Source: Candidatus Sulfotelmatobacter sp. (GTDB lineage Bacteria; Vulcanimicrobiota; Vulcanimicrobiia; Vulcanimicrobiales; Vulcanimicrobiaceae). From it: a stretch of 64,000 nucleotides of DNA. Made by a program: the position numbers and the translations under genes. Where the stretch lies: the NCBI GenBank assembly GCA_035504415.1, contig DATJRY010000014.1, forward strand, positions 45,147-109,146. Reading direction: 5' to 3'. Under the pieces are notes generated by a model. It ran no database searches, was not told the origin of the DNA, and saw only the letters and a program-made list of their open reading frames with translations. Shown here piece by piece: positions 31,593-40,261 of this stretch. Positions within the stretch are counted from its first letter, which is position 1, and each line of letters starts with the position of its first letter.

Positions 31593-31748
31593 CTTGTCAC
31601 GTCCACAACCACGTCACCAAAGAGAACATGCCCAATGCGGCCCCCCTCGGGGAATCGCGCTTCTCCGGCTCGCTCGCCGGGGCCGCGCGCCCGGGGGCCC
31701 CACGCGTTTGCGTGGGGGGTGCGGAGCCCAGGGCGGAGCACCATTGAA
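31593..31748 (+). ncRNA. structured intercistronic element, copy 3 (before rpmJ)
   Basis: Stem A: CCCCACGC (31698-31705) with GCGTGGGG (31710-31717), loop GTTT, 8 perfect pairs. Stem B: GGTGC (31718-31722) with GCACC (31738-31742); the third pair is T-A where copy 1 has C-G. The inner helix is GCC/GGC around CAG. GGAG (31735-31738) lies 10 nt before the rpmJ ATG. The 5' half is longer than in copies 1 and 2, with extra hairpins at about 31650-31662 and 31675-31695. It occupies the site where infA is usually found. Confidence 0.63.
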
Positions 31749-31865
31749 ATGAAAGTACGTCCGTCAGTCAAGCGCATCTGCGATGCATGTAAGGTCATTC
31801 GGCGAGAAGGCAAAGTCCGCGTGATCTGCAGCGTCAATCCGAAGCACAAGCAGGTTCAGGGATAA
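31749..31865 (+). CDS. rpmJ: 50S ribosomal protein L36
   Basis: This 38-residue protein begins [20 protein letters not shown] and carries the zinc ligands CxxC, a later Cys in [13 protein letters not shown], and His, so it is the zinc-binding C-plus form. It overlaps rpsM by 1 bp (TAATG). Its Shine-Dalgarno is embedded in the structured element upstream. Confidence 0.97.
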   Translation: MKVRPSVKRICDACKVIRREGKVRVICSVNPKHKQVQG

Positions 31866-32242
31866 TGGCTCGTATCTCCGGCATCGATCTGCCGCGCGAC
31901 AAGCGCATCGAGATCGGTCTCACGTACATCTTCGGCATCGGTCTGCCGACGGCGCAGAAGATCCTCGCGCAGACGGGGGTCAACCCCAGCGTGCGCGTCA
32001 AGGACCTCTCGACCGAGGACGAGCAGAAGCTGCGTGAGGTCATCGAGACGCTCAAGGTCGAAGGCGACTTGCGCCGTGAGATCGCCTCGAACATCAAGCG
32101 GTTGACCGACATCGGATGCTACCGCGGCTTGCGTCATCGTCGTGGGCTGCCCGTTCGCGGCCAGCGCACGAAGACGAACGCGCGTACCCGCAAGGGTCCC
32201 AAGCGCACCGTGGCCGGCAAGAAGAAGGCCACCAAGAAGTAG
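31865..32242 (+). CDS. rpsM: 30S ribosomal protein S13
   Basis: S13 (125 residues) contacts P-site tRNA and the L5 bridge. [20 protein letters not shown], the helix-two-turn-helix region and [19 protein letters not shown], ending in a basic tail, are diagnostic. It is the last gene of this operon: a terminator follows within 25 bp, and its usual partner rpsK is 11 kb away. Confidence 0.98.
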   Translation: MARISGIDLPRDKRIEIGLTYIFGIGLPTAQKILAQTGVNPSVRVKDLSTEDEQKLREVIETLKVEGDLRREIASNIKRLTDIGCYRGLRHRRGLPVRGQRTKTNARTRKGPKRTVAGKKKATKK

Positions 32243-32265
32243 CTCGCTTACTCGCTTGCATCGTG

Positions 32266-32293
32266 AAAGGCTCGGTCGACGACCGGGCCTTTT
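32266..32293 (+). terminator. intrinsic terminator after rpsM
   Basis: AAAGGC-T-CGGTC (32266-32277) pairs with GACCG-G-GCCTTT (32281-32292) around loop GAC, with one T-G pair. The 3' arm runs into TTTT. It ends the rplC-rpsM transcription unit. Confidence 0.85.
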
Positions 32294-32411
32294 CGTTTGT
32301 TGCGCGTTTGTGCCGGGGCCGACAATTTTCCGTATGAGCCCCATCCGGTAAGAGGCACCGCCGCGCGCCCGCCTGGAAGGAAGGGCGCGAACCGGGTGGG
32401 TTGGAGGCGGT

Positions 32412-34757
32412 TTGGTCGAGGTATACCAGTCGGCGGAAATGCCCGACGCGCGGCGTGCCCTGCACGAGCTCGTCGCGTCGGCGGAACGCGCCGCAGGCGA
32501 CCACGACGCGGCCGTCGATCGGACGCTCGAAGGCACCGAACGACAGCACGCGGCGATCGCCGCGTTGCGGCGCGCCACCGCGAGCTCCGCCCAAGCCGCG
32601 CGCGCGGTCGCCGAACACGCGACGCAGTTGGCCGCCGTCGCCGATCGCTTGCCGGGCGATCTGTCGGCCTCGCGCGTCAGCCTCGAAGAGCTCGGCGCCG
32701 CCGCGCGCGGGCTGGGGAGCGCGACGAGCACCGGCCGGACCGCGATCGAACGGCTCGACGGCGGTTGGTCGAGCGTCGCCGACGCGATCGAAGAGATCGC
32801 GCGCGCGGCGCGTCGCGCGCGCGTGCTGGCGGTCAACGCCTCGATCGAAGCGGCGTACGTCGAGGCGACCGGCTCCGGCTTCGGGATCGTCGCCGAACGG
32901 ATGCGGGCGCTCTCGACCTCGACGCTCGACGCGGCGCGCGACGTGCGGACCATCGTCACCGACACGCGTAACGAAGCCGCCAAGGTCATCCAGTCCACGC
33001 GCATCGCCGAGAGCAGCTGCAACGCCGTCGCCGCGGCGCTCGACCAGGTCATCGCATCCTTCGACGACGGCGTCGCGCGCGGCACCGCCTTCGCCTCCGG
33101 CGTCGCGCAGCTCGCGACGATCGCCGACGAGCAGGGAGCCGCCGCTGCGCAGATCGCCGGAACGGTGGAACGTTTGGACGCCTTGGCGCGCGATGCCGGC
33201 GACGACGCGCGAGCCGCGGCGCGCGGCGTCGGCGCCAGCGTGGTGCGCGCGCGCGGGGCGTTGGCCGCCGGGAATACCGCCGACGCGGTCGCCGCGCTGA
33301 CCGACGCCGCGATCGCCGCGGCGCGCGGCGAGAGCGCCTGGCGTGGCGTCGACCACGCGCTGCTCTCGCTGGCGACCGAGTTCCAGCAAGTCTCGGCGGC
33401 ACTCGAGCAATCGGGCCAAGCGGCGGTCGCGCTCGGTATCGCGGCCGGCGAGATCGTCGTCGCGCTCGATCAGCTCGACGCGTCGCTGCGCGCGGCGGTC
33501 GCCGGCTTCGAGCACGCCATCGTCGACGTACGCGCCGCGGAGCAGCACGGCGATCAGGTGCGCACCGGCATCATCTCGATGCACCACGCGACCGATCAGG
33601 CCGGTACGATCGTCGAAACCGTCTCGGAGATCAGCGCCGAGTCGGGGTTGCTGGCGATCAACGCCGCGATCGAAGCGGCGCGCGCCGGCGAGCGCGGCCT
33701 CGGCTTCACCGTCATCGCCGACGAGATCGGCCGGCTCGCGCGCGGCACGCAAGAGGTGACCGGCAACGTCGGTGAGGCGATCGCCAAGCTGCGCGACCGC
33801 GGCACGCGGCTGGAGCGCGCCAGCGCGCAGAGCGCCGGCGAGATGACCGGCTTGGTCGACCGCGCGCAGCGCGGGCGCGGCGCGGTCGACGTGCTGCGCG
33901 ACTCGATCGCCGCGAACCTCGAGCGCGGCCGTGCGTTGGCCCAGACCGCGCGCCAGCTCGACGCCGGCGCGCGCGCGGTCGTCGAGGAGATCGTTCACGC
34001 CCGTTCGGCACTCGGCGCGCTGGGCGCCGACGAACGCGACCGCGCGCGACTGGCGCTCAGCGACGTGCTCGGTCACGCCCAGGATTTGGGCATCGCGTTG
34101 GGGGTGCCGCTGCCGCTGGCCCGGTTCCGCACGCTGTTGGCCGGCGTCGCGACGGAGATCGAGGCCGTCTACGGTGCTGCCGTCGCGCAAGGCCGCACGA
34201 CGCTCGACGGGCTGCGCGCCGCCGACTACGTCGAGCTGCGCGGCGACGAGGTCGCGCACTTGGCACGGTTCGTCGACGTGCGCACCGCGCCGCGCGGCGG
34301 CTTCAGTCCGGCGAAATTCCGGACCTCGTCCGACGCGGCGGTCGACCGCGAGGTGATGGCGATCTTCGACCGCGCCATCGCCGCCGAGCCGGCGATCAAG
34401 TCGATGGCGGACATGGACCTCAACGGGTTCCTGGTCGCGCTGCCTTCGCACGTCTCGACGACCGTCGACTGGACGCGCAACCGCGCCAAGAAGCTGCTCG
34501 AGGACGCCATCAGCATTCGGGTCGCGCGGCTGGGTCTGGGGGCCGGGGCCGAGCACAGCGGGCTGCGGCGTCCCTGGAGCGCGTTCGCGCGCGACGGGTA
34601 CTCGCTGCAGCGCGTCGAACCGCGGCTCTTCGGTGCGTTCGCCTATCTTCAGGACACCGGGGCCGTCTTCGTCAACGTGGCGACGCCTCTCCACGTCGGG
34701 GACGTGCGCGTCGGAACCGTCTCGCTCATCGTGGACGCCGAGAGCGCCCTGGGCTGA
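32412..34757 (+). CDS. soluble methyl-accepting-chemotaxis-like protein with two signalling tips
   Basis: This 781-residue, largely coiled-coil, Ala-rich protein has no membrane segments. A first hairpin-tip-like stretch lies at about 138-168 ([20 protein letters not shown], then [12 protein letters not shown]) and a canonical receptor tip at 406-445 ([30 protein letters not shown]). A C-terminal domain (about 635-781, [36 protein letters not shown]) resembles the sensor domain at the end of some cytoplasmic receptors. The TTG at 32412 follows GGAGG closely; ATG 32439 is an alternative. No che genes are in the window. The downstream gene is a shorter relative. Confidence 0.82.
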   Translation: MVEVYQSAEMPDARRALHELVASAERAAGDHDAAVDRTLEGTERQHAAIAALRRATASSAQAARAVAEHATQLAAVADRLPGDLSASRVSLEELGAAARGLGSATSTGRTAIERLDGGWSSVADAIEEIARAARRARVLAVNASIEAAYVEATGSGFGIVAERMRALSTSTLDAARDVRTIVTDTRNEAAKVIQSTRIAESSCNAVAAALDQVIASFDDGVARGTAFASGVAQLATIADEQGAAAAQIAGTVERLDALARDAGDDARAAARGVGASVVRARGALAAGNTADAVAALTDAAIAAARGESAWRGVDHALLSLATEFQQVSAALEQSGQAAVALGIAAGEIVVALDQLDASLRAAVAGFEHAIVDVRAAEQHGDQVRTGIISMHHATDQAGTIVETVSEISAESGLLAINAAIEAARAGERGLGFTVIADEIGRLARGTQEVTGNVGEAIAKLRDRGTRLERASAQSAGEMTGLVDRAQRGRGAVDVLRDSIAANLERGRALAQTARQLDAGARAVVEEIVHARSALGALGADERDRARLALSDVLGHAQDLGIALGVPLPLARFRTLLAGVATEIEAVYGAAVAQGRTTLDGLRAADYVELRGDEVAHLARFVDVRTAPRGGFSPAKFRTSSDAAVDREVMAIFDRAIAAEPAIKSMADMDLNGFLVALPSHVSTTVDWTRNRAKKLLEDAISIRVARLGLGAGAEHSGLRRPWSAFARDGYSLQRVEPRLFGAFAYLQDTGAVFVNVATPLHVGDVRVGTVSLIVDAESALG

Positions 34758-34760
34758 CCG

Positions 34761-35576
34761 GTGATCGCCACGTCGGCGGACACGACGTCGGCGATGGAGA
34801 CGATCGGCGCGGCGGACGAGCTGGTCCGCAAGGTCGTCGAAGCCCTGCGCAGCGGCGAGGTGGCGCTGGGCAAGTTCGACAAGGCCTGGGGGACCGTGGC
34901 CGGCGCGGCCGACGGGTTCGCGCGCTCGGCGCGCCAGGCGCGCGTCTTGGCGATCAACGCCTCGATCGAAGCGGCCGCGTTCGACGGCGGCGGCGGCTTC
35001 CGCATCGTCGCCGAACGGATGCGCGCGCTCTCGGCGACGACCCAGGAGACGGCGCGCGACGTCGAGGGGATCGCGCAGCGCTCGCGCACCGCGGTCGCGA
35101 CGACGCTGGCCTCGACCTCGCGCACGCGCGCGGCGCTCGAAGCGATCGACGTCACGCTGACCCGCGTGGGCGCGGATCGTGAGCTTCACGGCGCGGTGGT
35201 GGCTGAGGTGTTGGCGTCGATCGAGCAGGCTCGCGGCTACGGCGATGAGGTCGACACCGGCGCGCAGGAGATGCTCGCGGCGACCGATCAGATCGAGGCG
35301 CTGGTGAACCGGGTGGCCGACGTCGCCGCCGACGCGCAGCTGCTGGCCATCAACGCCGCGATCGAAGCGGCGCGCGCCGGCGAGCGCGGCTTGGGCTTCA
35401 CCGTCATCGCCGACGGGATCGCGGCGCTGGCGCACGAGACGGGCGCCAGCAGCGAGAAGCTGGTGCAGACCGTCGTCGCGCTGCGCGACCGCACGCAGCG
35501 GTTGCGAGCGGGCAGCGCGCAGCAAGGCGCGACGATGGGCGAGATCGTCACGCTGCTGGAGCGGCTGACGACCTAG
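34761..35576 (+). CDS. short soluble chemoreceptor-like protein with two signalling tips
   Basis: This 271-residue coiled-coil protein repeats the dual-tip design of its upstream neighbour: a variant tip at about 58-90 ([31 protein letters not shown]) and a canonical one at about 190-225 ([30 protein letters not shown]). It lacks the C-terminal sensor-like domain and any membrane segment. The GTG start is 3 bp after the previous stop, so the two are probably cotranscribed. Its stop overlaps the convergent OCD-like gene in a shared CTAG. Confidence 0.8.
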   Translation: MIATSADTTSAMETIGAADELVRKVVEALRSGEVALGKFDKAWGTVAGAADGFARSARQARVLAINASIEAAAFDGGGGFRIVAERMRALSATTQETARDVEGIAQRSRTAVATTLASTSRTRAALEAIDVTLTRVGADRELHGAVVAEVLASIEQARGYGDEVDTGAQEMLAATDQIEALVNRVADVAADAQLLAINAAIEAARAGERGLGFTVIADGIAALAHETGASSEKLVQTVVALRDRTQRLRAGSAQQGATMGEIVTLLERLTT

Positions 35577-36526
35577 GCGGGGATCGGCAGCGGCGTGCCG
35601 CGGCCTTCCGCGACGCAGACGTCGTAGACGTAGCCGGCCGCCGCGATGTCCCACAGCCCGATGCCGAGCGACTCGAAGAGCGTGATCTGCCGCTCGTCCG
35701 TGCGAGCCGGGGCGAGGTTGGCGACGACGTCGCTGAGCAGCGTGGCGCGATCCCACGACCAGCCCTCGCGTTCGGCGGCCAGCAGGTCGCCGGACTCGAC
35801 GTGCGCCTGCGCGACGTCCTCGACGGCGATCACGCCGGCGCGGCGCACGGTCTCGACGTCGACCTCTTGCGCGTGCGCGCGATTGGAGCCGGCCGCGTTG
35901 ACGTGCGTGCCGGGCCGCAACCACGCGCCTTCGAGGACCGGGTGGGTGGAACTGGTCATCGTGCAGACCACGTCCGCTTGCGCGATCGCGTCCCGCGCGC
36001 TCTCGACCGCTTCGAGCGGGACGTCGATGCGCTCGCTCATCTGCTCGCAGAACGCGGCCCGGCGCGCCGGGTCGCGCCCGTAGACGAGCACGCGGCGGAT
36101 CGGCCGCACGCGCACGCAGGCCTCGACTTGCGAGCGCGCCTGCCAGCCGGTGCCGATGATCGCCAGCGTCGCGGCGTCCTCGCGGGCCAGCACGCGCGTC
36201 GCGACGCCGGAGGCCGCGCCGGTGCGAATCTGTCCCAGCGCGTCGGCCTCGATCAGCGCCAGCAGCTCGCCGGCCTGGCCGAACAGCGAGACCAGGAAGC
36301 GCGCGCCGCGCGCCTTCGAGACCGTGTACGTCTTGTTGCCCAGGCGTCCGCCGTACGCGCCGACCAGCACGTGGATCATCGCGCTGTCGGTCTGCGCGCG
36401 CTGGCGCGGACGGTTCTGCGCGCGGCCCTCGGCCAGCGCGCGCGCCGCGTCCTCGATCCGGATCAGCGCCTCGCGCATCGGGAACGTCTCGACGACGTCG
36501 CCTTCGGTCAGGTAGATCGGCTGCAT
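35573..36526 (-). CDS. ornithine cyclodeaminase / mu-crystallin family protein
   Basis: This 317-residue NAD(P)-binding protein matches the OCD/alanine-dehydrogenase/ketimine-reductase family: GGRLGNKTYTVS near residue 60, IEADALGQIRTGAASGVAT, the Rossmann motif LAIIGTGWQARSQVEA, and PGTHVNAAGSNRAHAQEVD. Known members deaminate ornithine or reduce cyclic ketimines and imines; the substrate here is not clear. It starts at ATG 36526, overlapping the stop of the upstream dehydrogenase (TGATG), and forms a three-gene operon with the two paralogues. Confidence 0.87.
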   Translation of the reverse strand: MQPIYLTEGDVVETFPMREALIRIEDAARALAEGRAQNRPRQRAQTDSAMIHVLVGAYGGRLGNKTYTVSKARGARFLVSLFGQAGELLALIEADALGQIRTGAASGVATRVLAREDAATLAIIGTGWQARSQVEACVRVRPIRRVLVYGRDPARRAAFCEQMSERIDVPLEAVESARDAIAQADVVCTMTSSTHPVLEGAWLRPGTHVNAAGSNRAHAQEVDVETVRRAGVIAVEDVAQAHVESGDLLAAEREGWSWDRATLLSDVVANLAPARTDERQITLFESLGIGLWDIAAAGYVYDVCVAEGRGTPLPIPA

Positions 36527-37374
36527 CACGCCCGCCCCGACGCGACGATGCCGGAGTCGTCGGCCCCGAACCCGGCTTTGAGGTAACGGTCCTGCAGCGC
36601 GGCGACCGCCGGCAAGACGTCGAGCGTCGTGCCGTGGCGCGCGGCCTCTTCGATCATCAGCCGGGCGTCCTTGCGCGCCATCGCCAGCTCGAAGCTGGGC
36701 GGCGAGAAGCGCTCCTCGGCGATGCTCTTTGCGCGGTAGCCGATGAAGCCGCCGGGGTTGAACTCGTCGAACAGCGTGCCCGCGTCGCGCGCGTCGATCC
36801 CGAGCGACCGCGCCAGCGCGAACATGTCGGCCAGGCCGCCGCTGGCGACCAGGATCACCAGGTTGCCGAACAGCTTGAACGACGCGCCGCGGGTCGGATC
36901 GTCGCCCAGCTCGATGACCTTGCCGGTCATCGGCTGCAGCAGCGGCAGCACCGCGGCGCGCACCGCCGGATCGCCCGAGAGCAGCATCAACCCGGTCGCC
37001 TCGCGCGCGTTGCGCGGCCCCATGAAGACCGGCGCGTGAACGAACGTGCGGCCGCGCTGCCTCCAGCGTGCGACCCGCTCCCCGGTCGGCGTCGGCGCGG
37101 TGGTCGTGTGATCGATGACGAGCGTGGCCGCCGGGATGGCGTCGGCCAGCCGCTCGAGCACGCCGTCGACCGCCGCGTCGTCGCTGAGCGTGAGGTGGAT
37201 CCGCGCGGCGCCGCGCACGGCATCGCGCGGATCGTCGAAGGCCTTGGCGCCGTCTGCCTCGAGCGCGCGCGCCTTCGCCGGCGTGCGGTTCCACACGTGC
37301 ACCGTCTCGCCGCGCTCGAGCAGCTTTTGCACGAAGCCCGTGCCGAGCAGGCCGGTTCCCAAATACGCGATCAT
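36526..37374 (-). CDS. beta-hydroxyacid dehydrogenase (3-hydroxyisobutyrate dehydrogenase family), copy 2
   Basis: This 282-residue protein has the N-terminal Rossmann motif MIAYLGTGLLGTGFVQKLLE and VWNRTPAKARAL, the substrate motif DHTTTAPTPTGERVARW with FVHAPVFMGP, and the catalytic lysine region SFKLFGNLVILV. The family oxidises or reduces small beta-hydroxyacids or tartronate semialdehyde. It is a close tandem paralogue of the next gene upstream and of identical length. It overlaps both neighbours by 3-4 bp. Confidence 0.88.
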   Translation of the reverse strand: MIAYLGTGLLGTGFVQKLLERGETVHVWNRTPAKARALEADGAKAFDDPRDAVRGAARIHLTLSDDAAVDGVLERLADAIPAATLVIDHTTTAPTPTGERVARWRQRGRTFVHAPVFMGPRNAREATGLMLLSGDPAVRAAVLPLLQPMTGKVIELGDDPTRGASFKLFGNLVILVASGGLADMFALARSLGIDARDAGTLFDEFNPGGFIGYRAKSIAEERFSPPSFELAMARKDARLMIEEAARHGTTLDVLPAVAALQDRYLKAGFGADDSGIVASGRA

Positions 37375-38219
37375 GCCGGCTCTCTCCGCGCCACGACGCC
37401 CACGTCCTGCCCGCCGTAGCCGGCGCGCACGTATTCGTCGAAGTACGCCGCGATCGCCGGCAGCACCGCCAGCGAGGTGCCGTGCCGCTGGGCCTCTTCC
37501 ATCATCAGCCGCACGTCCTTGCGTGCCATCGAGAGCTCCCACTGCGGCGTGAAGTCGCCGTTGGCCATGGCCTTGCCGCGCAGCTCGAACGTCGCGCCGG
37601 GCTTGAAGTCGTCGAACAGCCGCTGTGCTTCGCTCGCCGGGATACCGAGCGACTCCGCGAAGCGGTAACCGTCTGCCAGGCCGGTCACCACGAACACCAG
37701 CATCATGTTGCCGAACAGCTTGAACGCCGCGGCGCGGGTCGGGTCGTCGCCGAGCTCGATGACCTTCCCGGTCATCGGGACGATCAGCGGCTTGACGGTG
37801 GCGCGATCCTCCGGCGCGGCGGAGAGCAGCATGAAGCCTTGCGCGTTGCGGGCGGCGGCCGGTCCCATGAAGACCGGCGTATGGACGAAGGTGACGCCGC
37901 GCTGCTTCCAGCGCGCGACCCGTTCGCCGGTCGGTGTCGGCGCGGTCGTGGTGTGATCGAGGATGATCGTCGACGCACCGATCTCGCCGGCCAGCGGTTC
38001 GAGGACCGCGTCGACCGAGGCGTCGTCACTCAGCGTGAGCTGGATTTGATCTGCGCCGCGCACGGCCTCCGCCGCAGTCGCGCAGACGACGGCACCGTCG
38101 GCGGCCAGCGCTCGAGCCTTCTCCGGCGTGCGGTTCCAAACACGAACCGTCTCGCCGCGCTCGAGCAGCCTGCGCACGAAGCCGCTGCCGAGCAGGCCGG
38201 TCCCAAGGTATGCGATCAT
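37371..38219 (-). CDS. beta-hydroxyacid dehydrogenase (3-hydroxyisobutyrate dehydrogenase family), copy 1
   Basis: This 282-residue protein starts MIAYLGTGLLGSGFVRRLLE and carries ILDHTTTAPTPTGERVARWK, FVHTPVFMGP and the catalytic lysine in AAFKLFGNMMLVF. It differs from copy 2 mostly in the C-terminal half (KAMANGDFTPQWELSMARKD against KSIAEERFSPPSFELAMARK), which shapes the substrate pocket. It is the first gene of the operon running leftwards; the promoter should lie in 38220-38387. Confidence 0.88.
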   Translation of the reverse strand: MIAYLGTGLLGSGFVRRLLERGETVRVWNRTPEKARALAADGAVVCATAAEAVRGADQIQLTLSDDASVDAVLEPLAGEIGASTIILDHTTTAPTPTGERVARWKQRGVTFVHTPVFMGPAAARNAQGFMLLSAAPEDRATVKPLIVPMTGKVIELGDDPTRAAAFKLFGNMMLVFVVTGLADGYRFAESLGIPASEAQRLFDDFKPGATFELRGKAMANGDFTPQWELSMARKDVRLMMEEAQRHGTSLAVLPAIAAYFDEYVRAGYGGQDVGVVARREPA

Positions 38220-38387
38220 GCGCCGTGTTTGCCTGCGTGCGGTCCGCACCCCTCGCGGGCGTTGCGCCGGCATGCAGTAACCGCGCTTTAACCGCCATCG
38301 TCGAGGCTGGTCGTACGACGGCTACCGGCGGTGCCACCCGGCACAGCACATGGCCGATCGATTCTCTTTTGCCTGCAAAGGGACATC

Positions 38388-38951
38388 ATGGCTATCCAGA
38401 CATCTCCTCTCGCACCGACTTGCGTCGTGGTCACGCTGACGATCGGTGGCCAAGCGACGACGCTGGCGCAAGCGCCGCTGACCGGGTACAGTGGCCAGCC
38501 GCTGTACTTCCACGTTCAGAGCAACGGCCAGACGCTCTCGATCGTGATCGATGACAAACCGCGCGGCAGCTCCGTCCTCAAGCCGCCGGCAGCCGCTACC
38601 GCCGACGTGACCTTCATGCTCAACGGCGCCGTGGTCGAGCACTGGCCCGCAGTCGCAGCCAACTACACTGCCGTGAACGGCTTGAACTTCTCGGCGTCGC
38701 TCGACCCGTTGCTGCAAACGCTCGCGCTGTCCGTCGACGACAATCCCCAAGCTGCGACGCAGAACACGGGCGCGCTCGAGTACGTGCTGGTCAAGAGCGC
38801 CGCCGGACAGTGGCAGATCAAGTGGCTCGAGCTGGCGCCCGAGGTCGATCTCAACACCACCGGCCTCTCGAACGTCGACCTGATTCCCGCGCCCCCGCCG
38901 ACCGGCCAGATCGGCGGCGTCTACGGACCGATGGGTTTCGCCGTATCATGA
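38388..38951 (+). CDS. hypothetical protein, first gene of the C39-peptidase operon
   Basis: I do not recognise this 187-residue protein. It has no signal peptide, cysteine or membrane segment and is rich in Thr, Ala, Val and Leu with alternating hydrophobic residues (VVVTLTIGGQATTLAQAPLT, FHVQSNGQTLSIVIDD, LNFSASLDPLLQTLALSVDD), suggesting a beta-sandwich. The end is proline- and glycine-rich (IPAPPPTGQIGGVYGPMGF). ATG 38388 follows AAAGGGA. It overlaps the peptidase gene by 4 bp (ATGA), so the products are probably made together. Confidence 0.75.
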   Translation: MAIQTSPLAPTCVVVTLTIGGQATTLAQAPLTGYSGQPLYFHVQSNGQTLSIVIDDKPRGSSVLKPPAAATADVTFMLNGAVVEHWPAVAANYTAVNGLNFSASLDPLLQTLALSVDDNPQAATQNTGALEYVLVKSAAGQWQIKWLELAPEVDLNTTGLSNVDLIPAPPPTGQIGGVYGPMGFAVS

Positions 38952-40261
38952 GCGCTTCGATTTATTTCGACGTTCCGTACCATCAACAGGACGCCGACAA
39001 CTACTGCGGCTTGGCGGCGGCGCAAATGGTCTTGGCCTCGACGGGGGCACCGCCGCTCGATCAGAGCAGTCTGGTCAACGGCGCGCTCGTCATGCCGGGT
39101 GGAATCTCGCCGTCGACGCTGGCCGGCGTGCTGAACCATTGGGCGAGCACCATCGGCTTGGCGGCGACCTTCTCCAGCCCGGCGCCGTACGCGGACTACG
39201 ACAAAGCGCTTCGCGCGGTCGTCGACAACCTCATCCGGACGGGCATCGCCGTCCCCGTGCTCGCGTTCGGCAGCGCCCGGCACTGGCTGGTCGTCAAGGG
39301 CGCGGTGCTCGACGGGCCGATCGTGGCGGGCGGAGCGTACGCCGTGCGCGGCCTCATCGTCGCGAACCCCGCGCCGGTGACGGCCGCGGTGAGCGCGACG
39401 GACGCCGTGGATCTGGCGACCATCCACGCGACGTACGGCGATCAACCGGTCCCGCACGTGGCCGGTGACGCGTGCGGGAAGGGCGACGTGACGGGCGCCA
39501 AGGACGTCTACATCACCGCGGCAGCGTGGCGCGAGTACAACTGGCCGTCGACGCCCGACGGTCAACCCTCGACGTACGTCGTCGTGGCCAACGCCCGCAC
39601 GACGCCCGTCGCGCTCCCGTCGAGCGCCGTGAAGCAGTTCCGATCGTCGGACGCGGGAGCGGCATTGGCCGCAGCGGCACCCGCCACCGCCGTCATGGCG
39701 GCTGCGCAAGCCGGAGTACGCGCGCACGGGCTCGACCAGTGCCCGCCATTCGCTTCCGCGTTCGCCGGCACGCATCCGTCCCAGCCGGTGATGCAAGAAG
39801 TCGGGACGACCACCGTACGGCAGTGGCAGTACGTCCAGTTTCTCCGTCCCTCGGCGGTCGCCGGGCAGCCGGACCAGGTGACGGCGGCCGTTTTCGTCGA
39901 CGCCGACGGAACGTTTCTGGGTGCGCTCGCTCCGCCCTCGCACTTCGTCGACCCGCTCGACTTCGTCGCCCTTGCGCGCCAAGCGCTGATCGCACGGCAG
40001 GCTTCGTTCGCGGATCTGCTCGGCCCCGAGCCGATCGCGCAGGACGAGATCGCCATGGTCACACCACGCTTCTGGCAGGCCAGCGCGGAGTCGCTCTCCC
40101 CGGACCGCGCGTTCATGCGCGTGCGCGTGCGCGGTCACGAGCTGATCGTCGGCGACGACGGACGCGTGTATCGCCAGCTCACCCCACCTCGTTGCAACAT
40201 CGTTGCGCTGCCGTCGAACGGCAAGGCCAAGCCGGCGGCGCCGGAGGTCGAGAAAACATGA
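38948..40261 (+). CDS. C39-like (papain-fold) cysteine peptidase family protein
   Basis: The N-terminal 150 residues of this 437-residue protein fit the C39-like fold: DVPYHQQDADNYCGLAAAQM with nucleophile Cys20 and an oxyanion Gln, the region ISPSTLAGVLNHW, and His112 in GSARHWLVVKGAV followed by IVANPAP. No signal peptide is visible. The C-terminal 280 residues are unfamiliar, with Ala-rich stretches and GDDGRVYRQLTPPRC near the end. It overlaps both neighbours by 4 bp. C39-type domains cleave leader peptides or act as amidases or transglutaminase-like enzymes; the substrate may be one of the flanking proteins, which is inference. Confidence 0.75.
   Translation: MSASIYFDVPYHQQDADNYCGLAAAQMVLASTGAPPLDQSSLVNGALVMPGGISPSTLAGVLNHWASTIGLAATFSSPAPYADYDKALRAVVDNLIRTGIAVPVLAFGSARHWLVVKGAVLDGPIVAGGAYAVRGLIVANPAPVTAAVSATDAVDLATIHATYGDQPVPHVAGDACGKGDVTGAKDVYITAAAWREYNWPSTPDGQPSTYVVVANARTTPVALPSSAVKQFRSSDAGAALAAAAPATAVMAAAQAGVRAHGLDQCPPFASAFAGTHPSQPVMQEVGTTTVRQWQYVQFLRPSAVAGQPDQVTAAVFVDADGTFLGALAPPSHFVDPLDFVALARQALIARQASFADLLGPEPIAQDEIAMVTPRFWQASAESLSPDRAFMRVRVRGHELIVGDDGRVYRQLTPPRCNIVALPSNGKAKPAAPEVEKT

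Noticed and set aside
32094..35924. 1276-codon ORF antisense to the two receptor-like genes
   Set aside because: It spans two genes and the rpsM end and shows only a compositional Arg/Gly/Ala/Asp bias, as expected for a shadow frame.
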